Source of the DNA: Amycolatopsis thailandensis
Lineage (GTDB): Bacteria > Actinomycetota > Actinomycetes > Mycobacteriales > Pseudonocardiaceae
Assembly: GCF_002234405.1 (NCBI RefSeq)
Contig: NZ_NMQT01000057.1
Location: forward strand, 20,218-84,217
Direction: 5' to 3'
DNA: 64,000 nucleotides
Numbering within the stretch: position 1 is the stretch's first letter; each line of letters begins with the position of its first letter. Under the pieces are notes generated by a model. That model was not told where the DNA came from. It was given only the letters and a program-made list of their open reading frames with translations, and did no database searches. This document shows, in pieces, positions 62,539 to 64,000 of this stretch. The position numbers and the translations under genes are program-made.

Positions 62539-64000
62539 TGACAGTCACGTTCAACTCCGGCCACGTCTCACCGTCGGCGCGTCAGCACCGCAAGCCGCGC
62601 ACCCGCCCCGCGGGTGACGCGATGCTGCGCGAAGACGCCGTCGAGACGGTCAAGGCGAAGACCTGGGCGGAACTCGGCCTCCCCGACCCGCTGCTGCGGG
62701 CGCTGGCCGACGCCGGTATCACCACCCCGTTCCCGATCCAGTCGGCGACCATCCCCGACGCGCTCGCCGGCCGCGACGTGCTCGGCCGCGCCCAGACCGG
62801 TTCCGGCAAGACCCTGGCCTTCGGCCTCGCGATGCTGACCCGGCTCAACGGCGGCCGCGCCCGGCCGAAGCACCCGCGCGCGCTGATCCTGGTCCCGACC
62901 CGCGAGCTGGCCATGCAGGTCGCCGACTCGCTGACCCCGCTGGCCAAGTCCCTCGGCCTGTGGTGCCGCACCGCCGTCGGCGGCATGGCCTTCACCCGCC
63001 AGGCCGACGCGCTTTCCCGCGGCGTCGACCTGCTGATCGCCACCCCCGGCCGGCTGTCGGACCACGTCCGCCAGGGCACCGCGTCGCTGTCGGACATCAA
63101 CTTCGTCGCGCTCGACGAGGCCGACCAGATGGCCGACATGGGCTTCATGCCGCAGGTCCGCGAGATCCTCGACCTGACCCCGGCCCGCGGCCAGCGCCTG
63201 CTGTTCTCGGCCACCCTCGACGGTGACGTCGACAGGCTGGTCCGCGCGTACCTGACCGACCCGGTCACCCACTCGGTCGCCCCGTCGACCGCGAGCGTCA
63301 CCACCATGGACCACCACGTGTTCCAGGTGTCGCACCAGGACAAGCAGGACATCATCACCGAGATCGGCGCCCGCGAGGGCCGCACGATCATGTTCGTCCG
63401 CACCAAGCACCACGTGGACCGCCTCACCGAGCGCCTGCGCGAGAAGGGCGTCCACGCGGCCGCGCTGCACGGCGGCAAGACGCAGGGCCAGCGCAACCGG
63501 GTCCTCGCGGACTTCAAGGAGGGCTACGCGCCCGTCCTCGTCGCCACGGACGTCGCCGCGCGCGGCATCCACGTCGACGACATCTCGCTGGTGCTGCACG
63601 TCGACCCGGCCGCTGACCACAAGGACTACCTGCACCGCGCCGGCCGCACCGCGCGCGCCGGGGCGTCCGGTGTCGTGGTCACGCTGGTCACCCACGACCA
63701 GCGCCGCATGGTGCGCCGGATGACCGACCGCGCCGGTGTCCGCGCCGAGCAGACCACCATCCGCCCGGGCGACGCCGAGCTCACCCGCATCACCGGTGCG
63801 CAGCAGCCCAGCGGCGAGCCGGTCGTCGAGCGTCGTCGTGAGTCCCCGCGTCGTGGCGGTGGCCGCGGCTACGGTGGCGGCGACCGCGGCGGCTACCAGG
63901 GTTCGCGCGAGGGTCACGGTCACCGCGAAGGCGGCCGTCCCGGCGGCGTCCGTGGCCGCCCGCGTCGTGGCGAGTCCGGTGGCGGCAACGGCCGCCCGCC
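62539..64000 (+). CDS. DEAD-box RNA helicase, 5' part
   Basis: The frame runs off the window after 487 codons. Motifs in order: Q-motif region TTPFPIQSATIPD, motif I AQTGSGKT, Ia VPTRELA, Ib TPGRL, motif II LDEADQMADMGF, motif III SAT, IV FVRTKHH, V TDVAARGIHVDD and VI HRAGRTARAG. After about residue 430 a basic Arg/Gly-rich tail begins (RRRESPRRGGGRGYGGGDRG), typical of cold-shock and ribosome-assembly helicases (DeaD/RhlE type). It unwinds RNA with ATP. GTG at 62539 lies after GAGAGGC. No stop is reached. Confidence 0.95.

Overview
The window is high-GC DNA with dense, short-spaced genes, frequent GTG/TTG starts and purine-rich ribosome binding sites. Gene content points to an actinomycete of the Pseudonocardiaceae, most likely Amycolatopsis or a close relative. 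Supporting genes include an AhpE peroxiredoxin, DUF3052 and DUF3145 proteins, an aceE-type pyruvate dehydrogenase E1, a PucR-type FasR beside fabD-fabH-acpP-fabF, an Lsr2-like nucleoid protein and a CtpE-like ATPase. The genus is inferred from gene content and general knowledge, not from a search. I see no rRNA, CRISPR array, insertion sequence, phage or biosynthetic gene cluster. One tRNA is present, tRNA-Val(UAC).

Layout. 1-5 kb: end of an acyl-CoA ligase gene, a cupin, a MarR regulator divergent from an AhpD-like protein with two 21-bp-spaced palindromes between them, a two-domain GNAT, tRNA-Val, ahpE and a DUF3052 gene. 5-17 kb: aceE, an FMN-dependent 2-hydroxyacid dehydrogenase, a PnuC-like transporter, a TM-helix-repeat protein, then fasR and the FAS II operon fabD-fabH-acpP-fabF. 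Pyruvate oxidation, acyl-chain initiation and elongation and their regulator therefore sit together, as in mycobacteria and streptomycetes. 17-31 kb: a CtpE-like P-type ATPase, small conserved proteins, a secreted subtilase, a membrane-anchored protein, a flavin disulfide reductase, an Lsr2-like protein with a histone-H1-like tail, and a coupled pntAA-pntAB-pntB-lplA operon. 30-36 kb: a TetR regulator divergent from a ferredoxin reductase and acyl desaturase pair, then a NarL-type two-component system. 36-46 kb: a GNAT and XRE/cupin divergent pair, DUF3626, YjbQ, a Pip-like membrane protein, a HAD phosphatase, three paralogous membrane-anchored proteins around an MprF-like protein, and proS. 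46-57 kb: small enzymes, a kinase-fold protein lacking metal-binding residues, YaaA, and a secreted protease cluster (one trypsin, two coupled subtilases). 57-64 kb: a large ATPase-LuxR (LAL) regulator divergent from the subtilases, a RIO kinase and the start of a DEAD-box helicase gene.

The most striking non-genic feature is the repeat content between genes. Five intergenic loci carry arrays of a 21-bp unit, three of them clearly with an inverted second half, and at least ten loci carry long near-perfect palindromes with shared outer arms. Most palindromes lie at 3' ends of genes, often between convergent genes, which suits bidirectional terminators. The 21-bp arrays are not explained by termination and are the best candidate here for an undescribed element. 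The best protein-level candidates are the Lsr2-H1-like fusion, the putative APH-fold pseudokinase and the family of three membrane-anchored paralogues.
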